A stretch of 64,000 nt of DNA, taken from positions 3,224,001 to 3,288,000 of the forward strand of contig NZ_CP080383.1 in assembly GCF_019443325.1 (NCBI RefSeq), read 5' to 3'. The notes beneath the pieces were generated by a model. It did no database searches. It worked only from the letters and a program-made list of their open reading frames with translations, and was not told where the DNA came from. The stretch's first letter is position 1. Each line of letters starts with the position of its first letter. A program made the translations under genes and the position numbers. This document shows positions 37,010-46,506 of this stretch, one piece after another. This DNA is from Cryobacterium sp. PAMC25264. GTDB lineage: Bacteria > Actinomycetota > Actinomycetes > Actinomycetales > Microbacteriaceae.

Positions 37010-37774
37010 TCATACCAGGCTCGCTTCGCGGCGGGCGGCCCGCGGGGCGCGGGGCGCGGTGCGGGCGTGCGGGGTGGTCAGGCGTACCAGGCGGTCGCCG
37101 ATCAGCTGCACCGACGCCACCGTGGCCACGAGGATCACGATCGTGGCGAGCATCACGGTGTTGTCGAAGCGCTGGTAGCCGTAGGTGACCGCGACGTAGC
37201 CGATGCCGCCGGCGCCGATGGTGCCGGCGATCGCGGAGTACTCGATCATGGCGATGGTGTTGATGGTGAGGCCGCCGATGATCGACGGCAGGGCCTCGCT
37301 GAGCTGGGCGGTGCGGATGATCTGCAGCGGCGAGGCCCCTGAGGCCTTGGCCACCCGCACCAGGGTGGGCGGCACGCCGCGCAGGGAGTTCTCCACGATG
37401 CGGGTGAAGAACGCGATTCCGGCGATCGACATGGGTACGACGGCTGCCATGATGCCGATGTTGGTGCCGGTGATGAACCGCGTGAACGGCACGATCGCGG
37501 CCATCAGGATGAGGAACGGCAGTGACCGGCCGATGCTCACGATCCAGCTGAGGGCGGTGTGCAGGGCGGGATTCTCGAACAGGCCGCCGGGAGCGAGGTT
37601 GTGCACCAGGGCGCCGAGCGGGATGCCGACGAGCACGACGATCGCCATGACGATGCCGACCATGATCAGGGTGTCGAGCAGCGCGGGGAAGACCAGCGCG
37701 GGGATCTCGGCCAGCGGCACGTTGTTGTTCAGGTGCACGCTGTTCAGGTGCACGGCAGCGTTCAGGATGCTCAT
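37010..37774 (-). CDS. metI: methionine ABC transporter permease
   Basis: 254 aa from the ATG at 37774, which overlaps the metN stop by four bases. Five membrane helices, as in MetI, with the coupling segment GVPPTLVRVAKASGASPLQI near residues 139-158. The C-terminal ~25 residues are rich in Arg and Ala and extend past the usual end. It forms the membrane channel with MetN. The long frame upstream of 37774 is only the metN shadow. Confidence 0.87.
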   Translation of the reverse strand: MSILNAAVHLNSVHLNNNVPLAEIPALVFPALLDTLIMVGIVMAIVVLVGIPLGALVHNLAPGGLFENPALHTALSWIVSIGRSLPFLILMAAIVPFTRFITGTNIGIMAAVVPMSIAGIAFFTRIVENSLRGVPPTLVRVAKASGASPLQIIRTAQLSEALPSIIGGLTINTIAMIEYSAIAGTIGAGGIGYVAVTYGYQRFDNTVMLATIVILVATVASVQLIGDRLVRLTTPHARTAPRAPRAARREASLV

Positions 37775-38793
37775 GCGACCTGCTCCAGGAGCTCCGCCGG
37801 GCGAGACTCCCCGGCCGGCCCCGGGCGGGCGTCGAGCCCCAGGCTGCGAGCCACCGTGATGAGGTGCTCCCGGTCGGCGCCGGTGACGCCGATGCTGGCG
37901 TGCCCCACCGTGGCGCCGTCGACGGTCTCGATGGAGGCGCCGAGCAGCGACACTGTGGTGCCGAGCTGGTCGGCGAGCCGGGTGAGCCAGTCGGCCGGCA
38001 CGTGCGCGGAGGTGTAGCTGACGAACCACTCGGTGGCGTCGGCGGCCGCGCTCTCGTGCGAGCGCGCCGGGCGCAGGGCCCGGCCGAGCCCCGACGCTGG
38101 ATCGCGCAGCAGCTCGACGATGCGACCGCTCTCCACGATGCGGCCGTGGTCGAGGCGCGCGACGGAGTCGGCGACCTGCAGCACGGTGTCCATCTCGTGG
38201 GTGATGAAGAGGATGGACAGGCCCAGGTCGTCGCGGAGCTCCTTGAGCAACGCCACGATCGACCGGGTGGAGTCGGGGTCGAGGCCCGAGGTGGCTTCGT
38301 CGCTGAGCAGCACACTGGGGCGGAGGGCCAATGCGCGGGCGATGCCCACCCGCTGCCGTTGGCCGCCGGAGAGCTGGTGCGGGTAGTGCTCGGCCTTGTT
38401 CGAGAGCCCGACGCGGTCGAGCAGTTCGGCCACCCGGGCGCGGGTCTCCGCGGCGGTCACACCGAGGTACTCCAACGGCAGCGACACGTTCGCAGCGGCG
38501 GTGCGCCGCGAGTAGAGGCCATCCGACTGGAAGATGGTGCCAATGCGGCGGCGCGCCACCCGCAGCGCCTTCTCACTGAGCTGGGAGAGGTTCTCGCCGT
38601 TCACCAGCACCGACCCGCTGGTGGGCCGTTCGAGCAGGTTGACGCACTGTGCCAGGGTGCTCTTGCCGGCCCCGCTCGGGCCGACGACGGCGAAGATCTC
38701 GCCGGCGTCGACGCTGAAGTCGAGGCGGTCGAGCACCACGGTTTTCAGCGTCCCGTGGCCGTAGACCTTGGTCAGCTGTTCGAGGCTGATCAT
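37771..38793 (-). CDS. metN: methionine ABC transporter ATP-binding protein
   Basis: 340 aa. Walker A GPSGAGKST near residues 38-46, signature LSGGQRQR near 143-150, and Walker B VLLSDEATSGLDP. The C-terminal ~85 residues form the NIL domain (ATEWFVSYTSAHVPADWL onward) that binds methionine and shuts the importer when the cell is replete. AGGAG precedes the ATG. Co-transcribed with the flavin monooxygenase 45 bases upstream, suggesting import of an organosulfur compound. Confidence 0.9.
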   Translation of the reverse strand: MISLEQLTKVYGHGTLKTVVLDRLDFSVDAGEIFAVVGPSGAGKSTLAQCVNLLERPTSGSVLVNGENLSQLSEKALRVARRRIGTIFQSDGLYSRRTAAANVSLPLEYLGVTAAETRARVAELLDRVGLSNKAEHYPHQLSGGQRQRVGIARALALRPSVLLSDEATSGLDPDSTRSIVALLKELRDDLGLSILFITHEMDTVLQVADSVARLDHGRIVESGRIVELLRDPASGLGRALRPARSHESAAADATEWFVSYTSAHVPADWLTRLADQLGTTVSLLGASIETVDGATVGHASIGVTGADREHLITVARSLGLDARPGPAGESRPAELLEQVA

Positions 38794-38838
38794 GCGGGGC
38801 TCCTGTCGAGCGGTTGGGTGGGCTGGCGGAAGGGACGG

Positions 38839-40218
38839 TCAGACGACGGGCACGCCGACGCGGTAGTTCGCGCCGCGGTGCTCGTCGGGGAGGCGGTCGC
38901 CGCGGCCGTGCAGCTTCTGCCGCAGCGTGCCCTCGGTGTACTCGGTGGGGTACACGCCGCGCTTCTGCAGCTCGGGCACCACCCAGGTGACCACGTCTTC
39001 AAAGGTGCCGGGCGTGATGGCGTAGGCCAGATTGAACCCGTCCACATCGGTCTCCTCGGCCCACTCCTCGAGCTGGTCGGCGATCTCGCTGCCGGAGCCG
39101 ACGATGAACGGTCCGAGCCCGCCGATGGCGCCGGCCCGGGCGATGTCCCCCACCGTCCACTCGGAGCCGTCGTGGTTCGCGGCCTGGAAGTTGGCAACGG
39201 TGGACTGGATGGCGTTGCTCTTGACGTTGCCGATCGGCTCGTCGAGCGCGTAGCCGGAGAGGTCAACGCCCATCCAGCCGGACATGAAGACCAGGGCGCC
39301 TTCTTCGCTGGCGTAGCTGAGGTAGTCGTGGTACTTGGCCGCAGCCTTCTCGCTGGTCTCGTCGGTGATGATCGTGAGCAACGTGTAGATCTTGGCCGAG
39401 TAGCGGTCGCGACCGGCTGCTTCGAGGGCGTCGCGCAGCTTGGTGACGGTGTCCTTGAGCACGTGTTTGGTCGACGCGGCCACGAAGATCGCCTCGGCGT
39501 TGCCGGCGGCGAACGCGATGCCGCGGCTGGAGGCGCCGGCCTGGTAGATCACGGGCGAGCGCTGCGGCGAGGGCTCGGAGAGGTGGATGCCGGGCACCTG
39601 GAAGTGCTTGCCGGAGTGGCCGATGGAGTGCACCTTGCTCGGGTCGGTGAAGACACCGGTCTCGGTGTCGCGCACCACGGCGTCGTCTTCCCAGGAGCCT
39701 TCCCACAGCTTGTAGAGCACCTCGAGGTATTCGTCGGCGTAGTCGTAGCGGTCGTCGTGCTCGAGTTGGTCGTCTTGGCCCATGTTGCGCGCGGCGGAGG
39801 GCAGGTAGCCGGTCACGACGTTCCAGCCGACCCGGCCCTTGGTGAGGTGGTCGAGCGTGGACATGCGCCGGGCGAACGGGTACGGGTGCTCGTAGGCGGT
39901 GCCGGCGGTGACGCCGAACCCGAGGTGCTCGGTGACGTAGGCCATCGCGGGAATGACGAGGAGCGGGTCGGCGACGGGGATCTGCGCACCGTTGCGGATC
40001 GCCGCCTCGTTGGTACCGCCGTAGACGTCGTAGGTGCCCAGCACGTCGGCGAGGAAGATGCCGTCGAAGAGGCCCTTCTCGAGCAGCTTGGCGAGTTCGG
40101 TCCAGTAGGCGAGGTCGGTGTAGCTCTGCGACCTGTCGTCGGGGTGGCGCCACAGACCGGAGGACTGGTGGGCGACGCAGTTCATGTCGAAGGCATTGAA
40201 GCGGATCTGTCTGGGCAT
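38839..40218 (-). CDS. FMN-dependent monooxygenase, NtaA/SnaA/DszA family
   Basis: 459 aa from the ATG at 40218. A bacterial-luciferase-type TIM barrel: FNAFDMNCVAHQSSGLWRHP at the start, GLFDGIFLADVLGTYDVYGG near residue 49-68, KGRVGWNVVTGYLPSAARN near 125-143. These enzymes use reduced flavin from a separate reductase to oxidise C-S, C-N or similar bonds (sulfones, nitrilotriacetate, dimethyl sulfide). Being the first gene of the metNIQ operon points to release of sulfur from an organic compound. The frame starts earlier at 40296 without a ribosome site. Confidence 0.85.
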   Translation of the reverse strand: MPRQIRFNAFDMNCVAHQSSGLWRHPDDRSQSYTDLAYWTELAKLLEKGLFDGIFLADVLGTYDVYGGTNEAAIRNGAQIPVADPLLVIPAMAYVTEHLGFGVTAGTAYEHPYPFARRMSTLDHLTKGRVGWNVVTGYLPSAARNMGQDDQLEHDDRYDYADEYLEVLYKLWEGSWEDDAVVRDTETGVFTDPSKVHSIGHSGKHFQVPGIHLSEPSPQRSPVIYQAGASSRGIAFAAGNAEAIFVAASTKHVLKDTVTKLRDALEAAGRDRYSAKIYTLLTIITDETSEKAAAKYHDYLSYASEEGALVFMSGWMGVDLSGYALDEPIGNVKSNAIQSTVANFQAANHDGSEWTVGDIARAGAIGGLGPFIVGSGSEIADQLEEWAEETDVDGFNLAYAITPGTFEDVVTWVVPELQKRGVYPTEYTEGTLRQKLHGRGDRLPDEHRGANYRVGVPVV

Positions 40219-40480
40219 GCAACCTATGCTCACGTTTTCCGGCCGCGGGCACATCCCCTCATGAAACACGGCGTCACACACGCTGCGTCGAAGCATCTGC
40301 GTTCAACCACAGTTCGAGAGCCAACGGATGCAAGATCCTACGGAATCGAGCTGCAGGCACCCCCCTGCGGCACCTGCCTTTTTGCCCGGCCAGGTGCCAT
40401 ACTGGCCGAGAAATGTCTCGCCTGCGGTGCTGCGGGGAACCGCTTCACCGGCACGAGTCCGTGTACAGAAGAGGAACCAG

Positions 40481-42523
40481 ATGACTTTCCATCCGCTCGA
40501 CCCGCTCAGTTCCGCCGAGTTCACCCAGGCCGCCGCCATTCTCGCCCGGGAGCACGGAGTGGGCGAGGGCTGGCGCTTCGCCTCCATCGAACTCGTCGAA
40601 CCCACCAAGGCCGCCGTGGCCGCGTTCGAGGCGACGGGGGTGACGCCCGAGCGGCGCGCGCGCCTCGTGGTGTTGAACCGCGCGGAGAACCGAACCTGGG
40701 TGGCCGTGGTCTCGCTGGACACCGATGCGCTTCTGGACTGGGCGGATGTTCCCGGCGTGCAGGCCAACTTCACGGTCGACGAGTGGGAGGAGGCGGATGC
40801 CGCACTGCGGGCGCATCCGGAGGTCGTGGCGGCCCTGGCCAAACGCGGCATCACCGACCTCACCAACGTCTTCATCGACACCTGGACCTACGGCGACGCC
40901 GTGATCCCCGAGGTCTACCGGGGGCTGCGGCTCGGCTGGGCGGATGTCTGGGTGCGCGCCCAGGCGGGGGCCAACCCCTACGCCGGACCGGTCAGCGGGC
41001 TGCACTTCGTGATCGATGTCAACACCATGAACCTGCTCGAGATCGAGGACACCTTCGCGGTTGATCCGCCGAACGGGATGGGCGAGTACGTGCCCCACCT
41101 GGTGCCCGAACGCATCCGCCAGGCGAGTACCCGGCCGAAGCTGTTGCCGCTGGACATCGTGCAACCCGAGGGTCCGAGCTTCACCGTGGACGGCAACCTG
41201 GTGCGCTGGCAGAACTGGTCGCTGCGGGTGGGCTTCAACTACCGCGAGGGCATGACGCTGCACCGGGTGTCCTACACGGATGCCGGCCGCGAGCGCACGG
41301 TCGCCAACCGGTTGTCGTTCGCCGAGATGGTGGTGCCGTACCGCGACCCGAGCGTCGACCACTTCCGCCGCACGGCGTTCGATATCGGCGAGTGGGGCCT
41401 GGGCTTCATGACCACCTCGCTTGAGCTCGGCTGCGACTGCCTGGGCGAGATCCGGTACCTCGACGCCGTGCTGCACAACAGCGCCGGAGAGCCGTACTCG
41501 ATCCCCAACGCGTTCTGCATCCACGAGGAGGACAACGCGGTGCTGTGGAAGCACGTCGACCACGACGGCGGTGCCGAGGTGCGCCGGATGCGGCGGCTGG
41601 TGGTGTCCTTCCACGTGACGGTGGCCAACTACGAGTACCTCGTCTATTGGCGGTTCTACCAGGACGGCAACATCGAGTGCGAGGTGCGCGCCACCGGGAT
41701 CATGGTGGTCACCCACCTCGAACCCGGCCAGCCGCATCCCCACGGCACCCTGGTCGACGAGCGCACCTATGCGCCGTTCCACCAGCACTTCATCGTGGCG
41801 CGGATGGACCTGGACATCGACGGCCCGGCCAACACGGTGTACCGCAGCGAGACCCGCGTCGAACCCATCGACGCCGGCAACCCGCTCGGGCTGGCGCTCA
41901 CCCAGCAGAACACCCCGATCGAGACCGAGGGCTTCGACGACTTCGACTGGAACACCCAGCGGGCCTGGAAGGTGGTGAACGAGCAGACCCTGAACGGGCT
42001 CGGCACCCCGGTGTCGTACAAGCTCGTGCCGGGCGGCGCGATCCCCTCGTTCTTCCACCCCACGGCGCCCGCGCTGCTCCGCGCGCAGGTGATCGGCCAC
42101 ACGGTGTGGGTCACCCCCAACGATGAGAGCGAACGCTGGCCCTGCGGCGAGTTCGTCAACCAGAGCGGCGTCGACCACGGCCTGCCCGAGTGGATCACGG
42201 CGGGCCGGTCGGTGCGTGACACCGATGTGGTGCTCTGGTACACCTTCGGCATCCACCACATCACCCGGCCAGAGGAGTGGCCGGTGATGCCGGCCGACAT
42301 CGTGTCGTTCTGGCTGAAGCCCGTGGGTTTCTTCGACCGCAACCCGTCGCTCGACGTGGAGCCGAGCCCGGCGCACTGCGCACCGGGAATGGAGCACGCC
42401 GGGCATGAGCACGGCGAACACGAGCACGCCGGGCACGAGCACGCCGAGCACGAGCACGGCGAGCACAAGCACGGCAGCCATGAGCCGGATGCGCCCGGCA
42501 CCGAACCGAGGAGAACAGCGTGA
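40481..42523 (+). CDS. copper-containing primary-amine oxidase with His-rich tail
   Basis: 680 aa. Tyr384 in VANYEYLVYW is the residue self-processed to topaquinone, Asp301 in AFDIGEWGLG is the catalytic base, and His434, His436 and His592 or 593 are the copper ligands. Positions are within a few residues of Arthrobacter globiformis phenylethylamine oxidase. It oxidises primary amines to aldehydes, ammonia and peroxide. The C-terminal ~40 residues are an added tail of EH, GH and KH repeats with about 13 histidines, probably copper-binding. No signal peptide is seen. The ATG at 40481 has GAGGAA upstream; the frame open from 40328 is longer. Its stop overlaps the next gene's GTG. Confidence 0.9.
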   Translation: MTFHPLDPLSSAEFTQAAAILAREHGVGEGWRFASIELVEPTKAAVAAFEATGVTPERRARLVVLNRAENRTWVAVVSLDTDALLDWADVPGVQANFTVDEWEEADAALRAHPEVVAALAKRGITDLTNVFIDTWTYGDAVIPEVYRGLRLGWADVWVRAQAGANPYAGPVSGLHFVIDVNTMNLLEIEDTFAVDPPNGMGEYVPHLVPERIRQASTRPKLLPLDIVQPEGPSFTVDGNLVRWQNWSLRVGFNYREGMTLHRVSYTDAGRERTVANRLSFAEMVVPYRDPSVDHFRRTAFDIGEWGLGFMTTSLELGCDCLGEIRYLDAVLHNSAGEPYSIPNAFCIHEEDNAVLWKHVDHDGGAEVRRMRRLVVSFHVTVANYEYLVYWRFYQDGNIECEVRATGIMVVTHLEPGQPHPHGTLVDERTYAPFHQHFIVARMDLDIDGPANTVYRSETRVEPIDAGNPLGLALTQQNTPIETEGFDDFDWNTQRAWKVVNEQTLNGLGTPVSYKLVPGGAIPSFFHPTAPALLRAQVIGHTVWVTPNDESERWPCGEFVNQSGVDHGLPEWITAGRSVRDTDVVLWYTFGIHHITRPEEWPVMPADIVSFWLKPVGFFDRNPSLDVEPSPAHCAPGMEHAGHEHGEHEHAGHEHAEHEHGEHKHGSHEPDAPGTEPRRTA

Positions 42524-43392
42524 CCCGCACACCGAACTACGTGGTGGCCTACGAGGCCACCGCCCACGGCCGCGACGCCCTCGAGCTGGGCATCGCCATG
42601 GCCCGGCTCACCGCGGCGGAGTTGCGCATCTGCCTGGTGCTGCAACGGGTCACTGTCGCTCCGGCGAAGATCCACGCCGCGAGCAGCGACTACGAGGTGC
42701 TGCTGACCAATCAGGCACAGGAGTGGTTGGCAGAGGCCGCCGGCTGGGTTCCCGGTGACGTCACCGCGAGCACCCACCTACTCTGGGCGGACTCCACCTC
42801 GGAGGGCCTGATCCAGGCCGCCGACGACCTCGACTCCGACCGGATCGTGGTGGGCGCCGCCCGCGGCGGCATCCTGAACCGGTTCACCATCGGCAGTGTC
42901 GCGAACGCGCTGCTGCACGCCTCCCCGGTACCCGTCGCGCTCGCCCCCTACGGTTACCGCGCCCCCGCGCGGCTCAGCCGGATCACCTGCGCCATCGGCA
43001 CCCGGCCCGGCTGGGAGGCGCTGCTGGACTCGCTCGTGTCATTCACCGAGAACCTCGACGTGAGCCTGCGGTTCGTCACCCTGGTGGAGGTGGACGCCAG
43101 CCGCGAGAAGCAGTCCCCGGCCGCGGCCGGCAGCACCGCTCACCTCGACGCCGTTCTGGCGTACTACGAACGGCACTCCCGCAGCCACGGCACCATCACC
43201 ACCGAGGTCGGCACCGGCAAGAACGTGGAGGACGCCGTGGAGGCGCTGGACTGGCGCACCGACGAGATCGCCTTCGTGGGCTCCAGCCGGTTGGCGGCGC
43301 CGCGCACGATCTTCCTCGGCATCACCGCGCACCGCATGCTGCATGCCCTGCCGGTTCCGCTCGTCGTCGTTCCGACTGCGCTGCGCAGCTGA
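42520..43392 (+). CDS. universal stress protein with two UspA domains
   Basis: 290 aa, tandem UspA domains (about 1-145 and 146-290). Domain 1 has VVGAARGGILNRFTIGSVANALLHASPVPVALAP, a full G-x2-G-x9-G(S/N)-type ATP loop; domain 2 ends in FVGSSRLAAPRTIFLG...HALPVPLVVVP with a weaker version. The GTG start overlaps the amine oxidase stop (GTGA). Such proteins often accompany APC permeases and may regulate them. The APC permease follows after 35 bases. Confidence 0.84.
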   Translation: MTRTPNYVVAYEATAHGRDALELGIAMARLTAAELRICLVLQRVTVAPAKIHAASSDYEVLLTNQAQEWLAEAAGWVPGDVTASTHLLWADSTSEGLIQAADDLDSDRIVVGAARGGILNRFTIGSVANALLHASPVPVALAPYGYRAPARLSRITCAIGTRPGWEALLDSLVSFTENLDVSLRFVTLVEVDASREKQSPAAAGSTAHLDAVLAYYERHSRSHGTITTEVGTGKNVEDAVEALDWRTDEIAFVGSSRLAAPRTIFLGITAHRMLHALPVPLVVVPTALRS

Positions 43393-43427
43393 CCCGAACC
43401 CCTTCGATCCGAACAAAGGACGAGACC

Positions 43428-44969
43428 ATGGCCCAGTCATCCGCTTCGAATGCCACGCCCGCGGCGGCTCAGAGCGCCGGCGGTCTCTCCGCCAAGGGGC
43501 TCAGCGCCGGTTCGGTGGGTCTGCTCGGCGCCACCGTCATCGGCATCTCCTGCATTGCCCCGGCCTACACTCTCACGGCCTCGCTCGGCCCAACTGTCGC
43601 GGCGGTGGGCACCCAGATGCCGGGCATCTTCATGGTCGGGTTCATCCCGATGCTGCTCGTGGCGCTCGGCTACCGAGAGCTCAACAACGCCATGCCGGAT
43701 GCCGGCACCTCCTTCACCTGGGCGACCCGCGCGTTCGGCCCCTGGCTGGGCTGGATGGGCGGCTGGGGCCTGATCGTGGCGACCGTGGTGGTGCTCTCCA
43801 ACCTGGCCGGGGTGGCGGTGGACTTCTTCTACCTCATGCTCGCCCAGCTGTTCGGCAACCCGGGTCTGGCCGATCTGGCCGCGAACGTGTGGATCAACAT
43901 CTTCACCTGTCTGGTCTTCATGGTGTTGGCCTGTTATGTCTCCTATCGCGGCATGGAGACCACCAAGATGGTGCAGTACGTGCTGGTGGCGTTCCAACTG
44001 ATCGTGCTGATCTGGTTCAGCGTGGCCGCGTTGGTGCATTTCGCCGACGGCACCGCCTTCGACGCGCTCGGCTTCAGCGCCAGCTGGTTCAACCCGTTCC
44101 TCACCCCGTCGTTCTCGGCGTTCGCCGCCGGGGTGTCGCTGTCGATCTTCATCTACTGGGGCTGGGACGTGACCCTCACCATGAACGAGGAGACCAAGGA
44201 CCCGGAGCGCACCCCTGGACGGGCGGCCACCCTCACGGTGGGCATCATCTTCGTGCTGTACATCCTGGTCTCGGTCTCGGCGCTGATGTTCTCCGGCGTC
44301 GGAACCGGCGAGCTGGGCCTCGGGAACGAGGACATCCAGGGCAACGTCTTCGCGGCGCTGGCCGGGCCGGTGATGGGCCCGTTCGCGATCCTGATGTCTC
44401 TGGCCGTGCTGTCCAGCTCGGCCGCGTCGCTGCAGTCCACCTTCGTGGGGCCGGCGCGCACCATGCTCTCGATGGGCCACTACCGGGCATTCCCCAAGCG
44501 CTTCGCGGCGATCAGCCCGCGGTTCAAGTCGCCGGGCTTCGCCACGGTGATCGCCGGGGTCGTGGCGTGGGCCTTCTACGCGGTGATGCGGGTGCTCAGC
44601 ACCGATGTGCTCACCGACACCATCCTCACCCTGGGCATCATGATCTGCTTCTACTACGGCGTCACGGCGTTCGCCTGCGTCTGGTTCTTCCGTCGCGAGG
44701 TGTTCTCCAGCACCCGGGCATTCCTGCTCAAACTGCTTGCGCCGCTCATCGGCGGTGTCATTCTGGCCGTGATCTTCGCGACCACCCTGATCGACAGCAC
44801 CAACCCCGAGTACGGCAGCGGCTCGGAGATCGGCGGCGTCGGCCTGGTCTTCATCCTGGCGATGGTCCTGTTCATCGCCGGTATCGTGCTGATGTTCATC
44901 ATGCGGGCCGTCGACCCCGCGTTCTTCCAGGGCAAGACTCTCACCAAGGGCACCTCCCGCGACACCTAG
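43428..44969 (+). CDS. APC-family amino acid/amine permease
   Basis: 513 aa, about 12 membrane helices. The first helix has the APC ligand-binding glycine stretch GLLGATVIGISCIAPAYTL near residues 31-49, and the NNAMPDAGTSFTWATRAFG segment follows. It is probably the importer for the amine oxidised by the copper oxidase two genes upstream. An AAAGGACGAG sequence precedes the ATG. Confidence 0.87.
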   Translation: MAQSSASNATPAAAQSAGGLSAKGLSAGSVGLLGATVIGISCIAPAYTLTASLGPTVAAVGTQMPGIFMVGFIPMLLVALGYRELNNAMPDAGTSFTWATRAFGPWLGWMGGWGLIVATVVVLSNLAGVAVDFFYLMLAQLFGNPGLADLAANVWINIFTCLVFMVLACYVSYRGMETTKMVQYVLVAFQLIVLIWFSVAALVHFADGTAFDALGFSASWFNPFLTPSFSAFAAGVSLSIFIYWGWDVTLTMNEETKDPERTPGRAATLTVGIIFVLYILVSVSALMFSGVGTGELGLGNEDIQGNVFAALAGPVMGPFAILMSLAVLSSSAASLQSTFVGPARTMLSMGHYRAFPKRFAAISPRFKSPGFATVIAGVVAWAFYAVMRVLSTDVLTDTILTLGIMICFYYGVTAFACVWFFRREVFSSTRAFLLKLLAPLIGGVILAVIFATTLIDSTNPEYGSGSEIGGVGLVFILAMVLFIAGIVLMFIMRAVDPAFFQGKTLTKGTSRDT

Positions 44970-45051
44970 TGTGGCCCGCCGGCAGCCTCGACCATGACGG
45001 CGGCCTGAATGCACTCTCAGGCGCAAAACCCATCCGGACAGCTTCTCGTCG

Positions 45052-45079
45052 TTTCGCTTTCACCTGAAGTTCGTACACT
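45052..45079 (+). promoter_or_regulatory. candidate promoter for the glycosyltransferase
   Basis: TTTCGC (45052-45057), a 16-base spacer, and TACACT (45074-45079). The -10 is good, the -35 weak. Leader length would be about 60 bases. Confidence 0.4.
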
Positions 45080-45145
45080 CCGAAGTGATCCGCCCCATGC
45101 GGGTCGACATGTCGAGCCTCCTCGGCTGGGAAAGCGACGTCCAGA

Positions 45146-46459
45146 ATGTCCTACTTTGTAGAGCTTGTCGATCAACGGCTGATCACCCACCTCACCCCGG
45201 CTCGACGGGCCTGGTTGCGGAGCCCGCGCACGCTCCTCCTCGGCTTCCTCGGCCTGCACACGCTCTTCCTCTTCGCCCTGCTGCCCACGATCCTCACGGG
45301 TCGGGTACTCGGCGACCTCCCCCTGTACCGGGTCTGGGCGGAGCAGGCCCTGCGGAACGGGGTCTGGCAGGGCATCGACGTGGAATGGGTCTATCCCATC
45401 GGCGCGCTCGTGCCCGTGGTGCTGGCGGATGTCGCGGGCCCGCTGCTGTATCAACTGCTCTGGTTCCTGATGACGATGGCGCTCAACGCCACAGCCATCG
45501 GCATCCTCACCGACTGGGGCCGCAACCGCGGCGGCTACAAGGCGGCCTGGTTCTGGCTGGCCTTCAGCCTGGTGCTCAGCCCCGTGGGGCTGCTGCGGTT
45601 GGAGGGGCTCAGCGCCCCACTGGTGATCATGGGGCTGGTCCTGCTGGCCCGGCGCCCAGTGATCGCGGCGGCGCTGCTCACCGTTGCCACCTGGATCAAG
45701 GTCTGGCCTGCCGCGGTGTTCCTCGCTGTCGTGGCGGTCAGCCGCCGCCGGATCACCGTGATCGTCACGGGCGCCGCTCTCTCGGCGGGTATCGCCGTGG
45801 CCGTCTGGGCGGCGGGCGGGCTGCGGTACCTCACGGGATTCGTCACCATGCAGTCCGACCGAGCGCTGCAGCTCGAGGCACCCGTGACGACCCCGTGGGT
45901 GTGGCTGGCGGCCATGGGGCAGCACGGCACCACCATCTACCAGAACCATGCCATCGCCACCCGCGAGGTGAGCGGGCCCGGCACGACCCTCATGGCCGCG
46001 CTCATGACACCCGCGATGTTCCTGGTGATGGCGGCCATTTCCGTGCTCCTGCTGCTCGCTCTGCGACGTAGCCGCGACAACGCCCAGCTTGTACTGATGG
46101 GCGCACTGGCCCTGGTCAGCACGTTCGTGGTGCTCAACAAGGTGGGCTCTCCGCAATACATGCTCTGGATCGCGCCGGTCGTGGCTGTGGGTGTGGCGCA
46201 CGACTGGGCCAGGTGGCGGGTTCCGGCCTACCTGATGCTCGGAATCGGTGGGCTGACCACGCTGATCTTCCCCATCTTCTACCTCCCGCTCGTGCACGGT
46301 GACGCGGGGGCCCTACTGCTGCTCACCCTGCGCAACGGGCTTCTCGTGGTGATGCTCGGCTGGTCGGTGCTGGGGCTGTGGCGGACGGCCAGGGCGGGCT
46401 CGCCCGCATCCGTTTCGGTGCGGCATACCGCCGCATCGCGCGGCCTGGCGGCCAACTGA
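45146..46459 (+). CDS. GT87-like polytopic membrane glycosyltransferase
   Basis: 437 aa with about ten membrane helices. The layout, including an N-terminal helix, a short extracytoplasmic loop with RVWAEQALRNGVWQGIDVEWVYPIGAL (an acidic residue that could be catalytic) and conserved WIKVWPAAVFL, resembles DUF2029/GT87 polyprenol-phosphate-mannose transferases. It would add mannose or another sugar to a cell-envelope polymer using a lipid-linked donor. No ribosome site is obvious before the ATG. It stands alone between the permease and the phosphatase. Confidence 0.75.
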   Translation: MSYFVELVDQRLITHLTPARRAWLRSPRTLLLGFLGLHTLFLFALLPTILTGRVLGDLPLYRVWAEQALRNGVWQGIDVEWVYPIGALVPVVLADVAGPLLYQLLWFLMTMALNATAIGILTDWGRNRGGYKAAWFWLAFSLVLSPVGLLRLEGLSAPLVIMGLVLLARRPVIAAALLTVATWIKVWPAAVFLAVVAVSRRRITVIVTGAALSAGIAVAVWAAGGLRYLTGFVTMQSDRALQLEAPVTTPWVWLAAMGQHGTTIYQNHAIATREVSGPGTTLMAALMTPAMFLVMAAISVLLLLALRRSRDNAQLVLMGALALVSTFVVLNKVGSPQYMLWIAPVVAVGVAHDWARWRVPAYLMLGIGGLTTLIFPIFYLPLVHGDAGALLLLTLRNGLLVVMLGWSVLGLWRTARAGSPASVSVRHTAASRGLAAN

Positions 46460-46494
46460 CACCCCCTCACGTGGGGTGGCCCGGCCGCGCACGG

Positions 46495-46500
46495 CAGAAT
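46495..46500 (+). promoter_or_regulatory. -10-like hexamer for the phosphatase
   Basis: CAGAAT, exactly six bases, then GTG at 46507. It decides the start well downstream of the first in-frame ATG at 46378. Confidence 0.45.
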
Positions 46501-46506
46501 AGGGGA

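Noticed and set aside
40219..40480. Regulatory element between monooxygenase and amine oxidase
   Set aside because: CAGGCACC/GGCACCTG/AGGTGCC half-sites are present but irregularly spaced, and no -10 at a sensible distance could be supported.
37864..41064. 1066-codon open frame opposite metN and the monooxygenase and into the amine oxidase
   Set aside because: Spans three confident genes in other frames; low-complexity sequence from codon bias.
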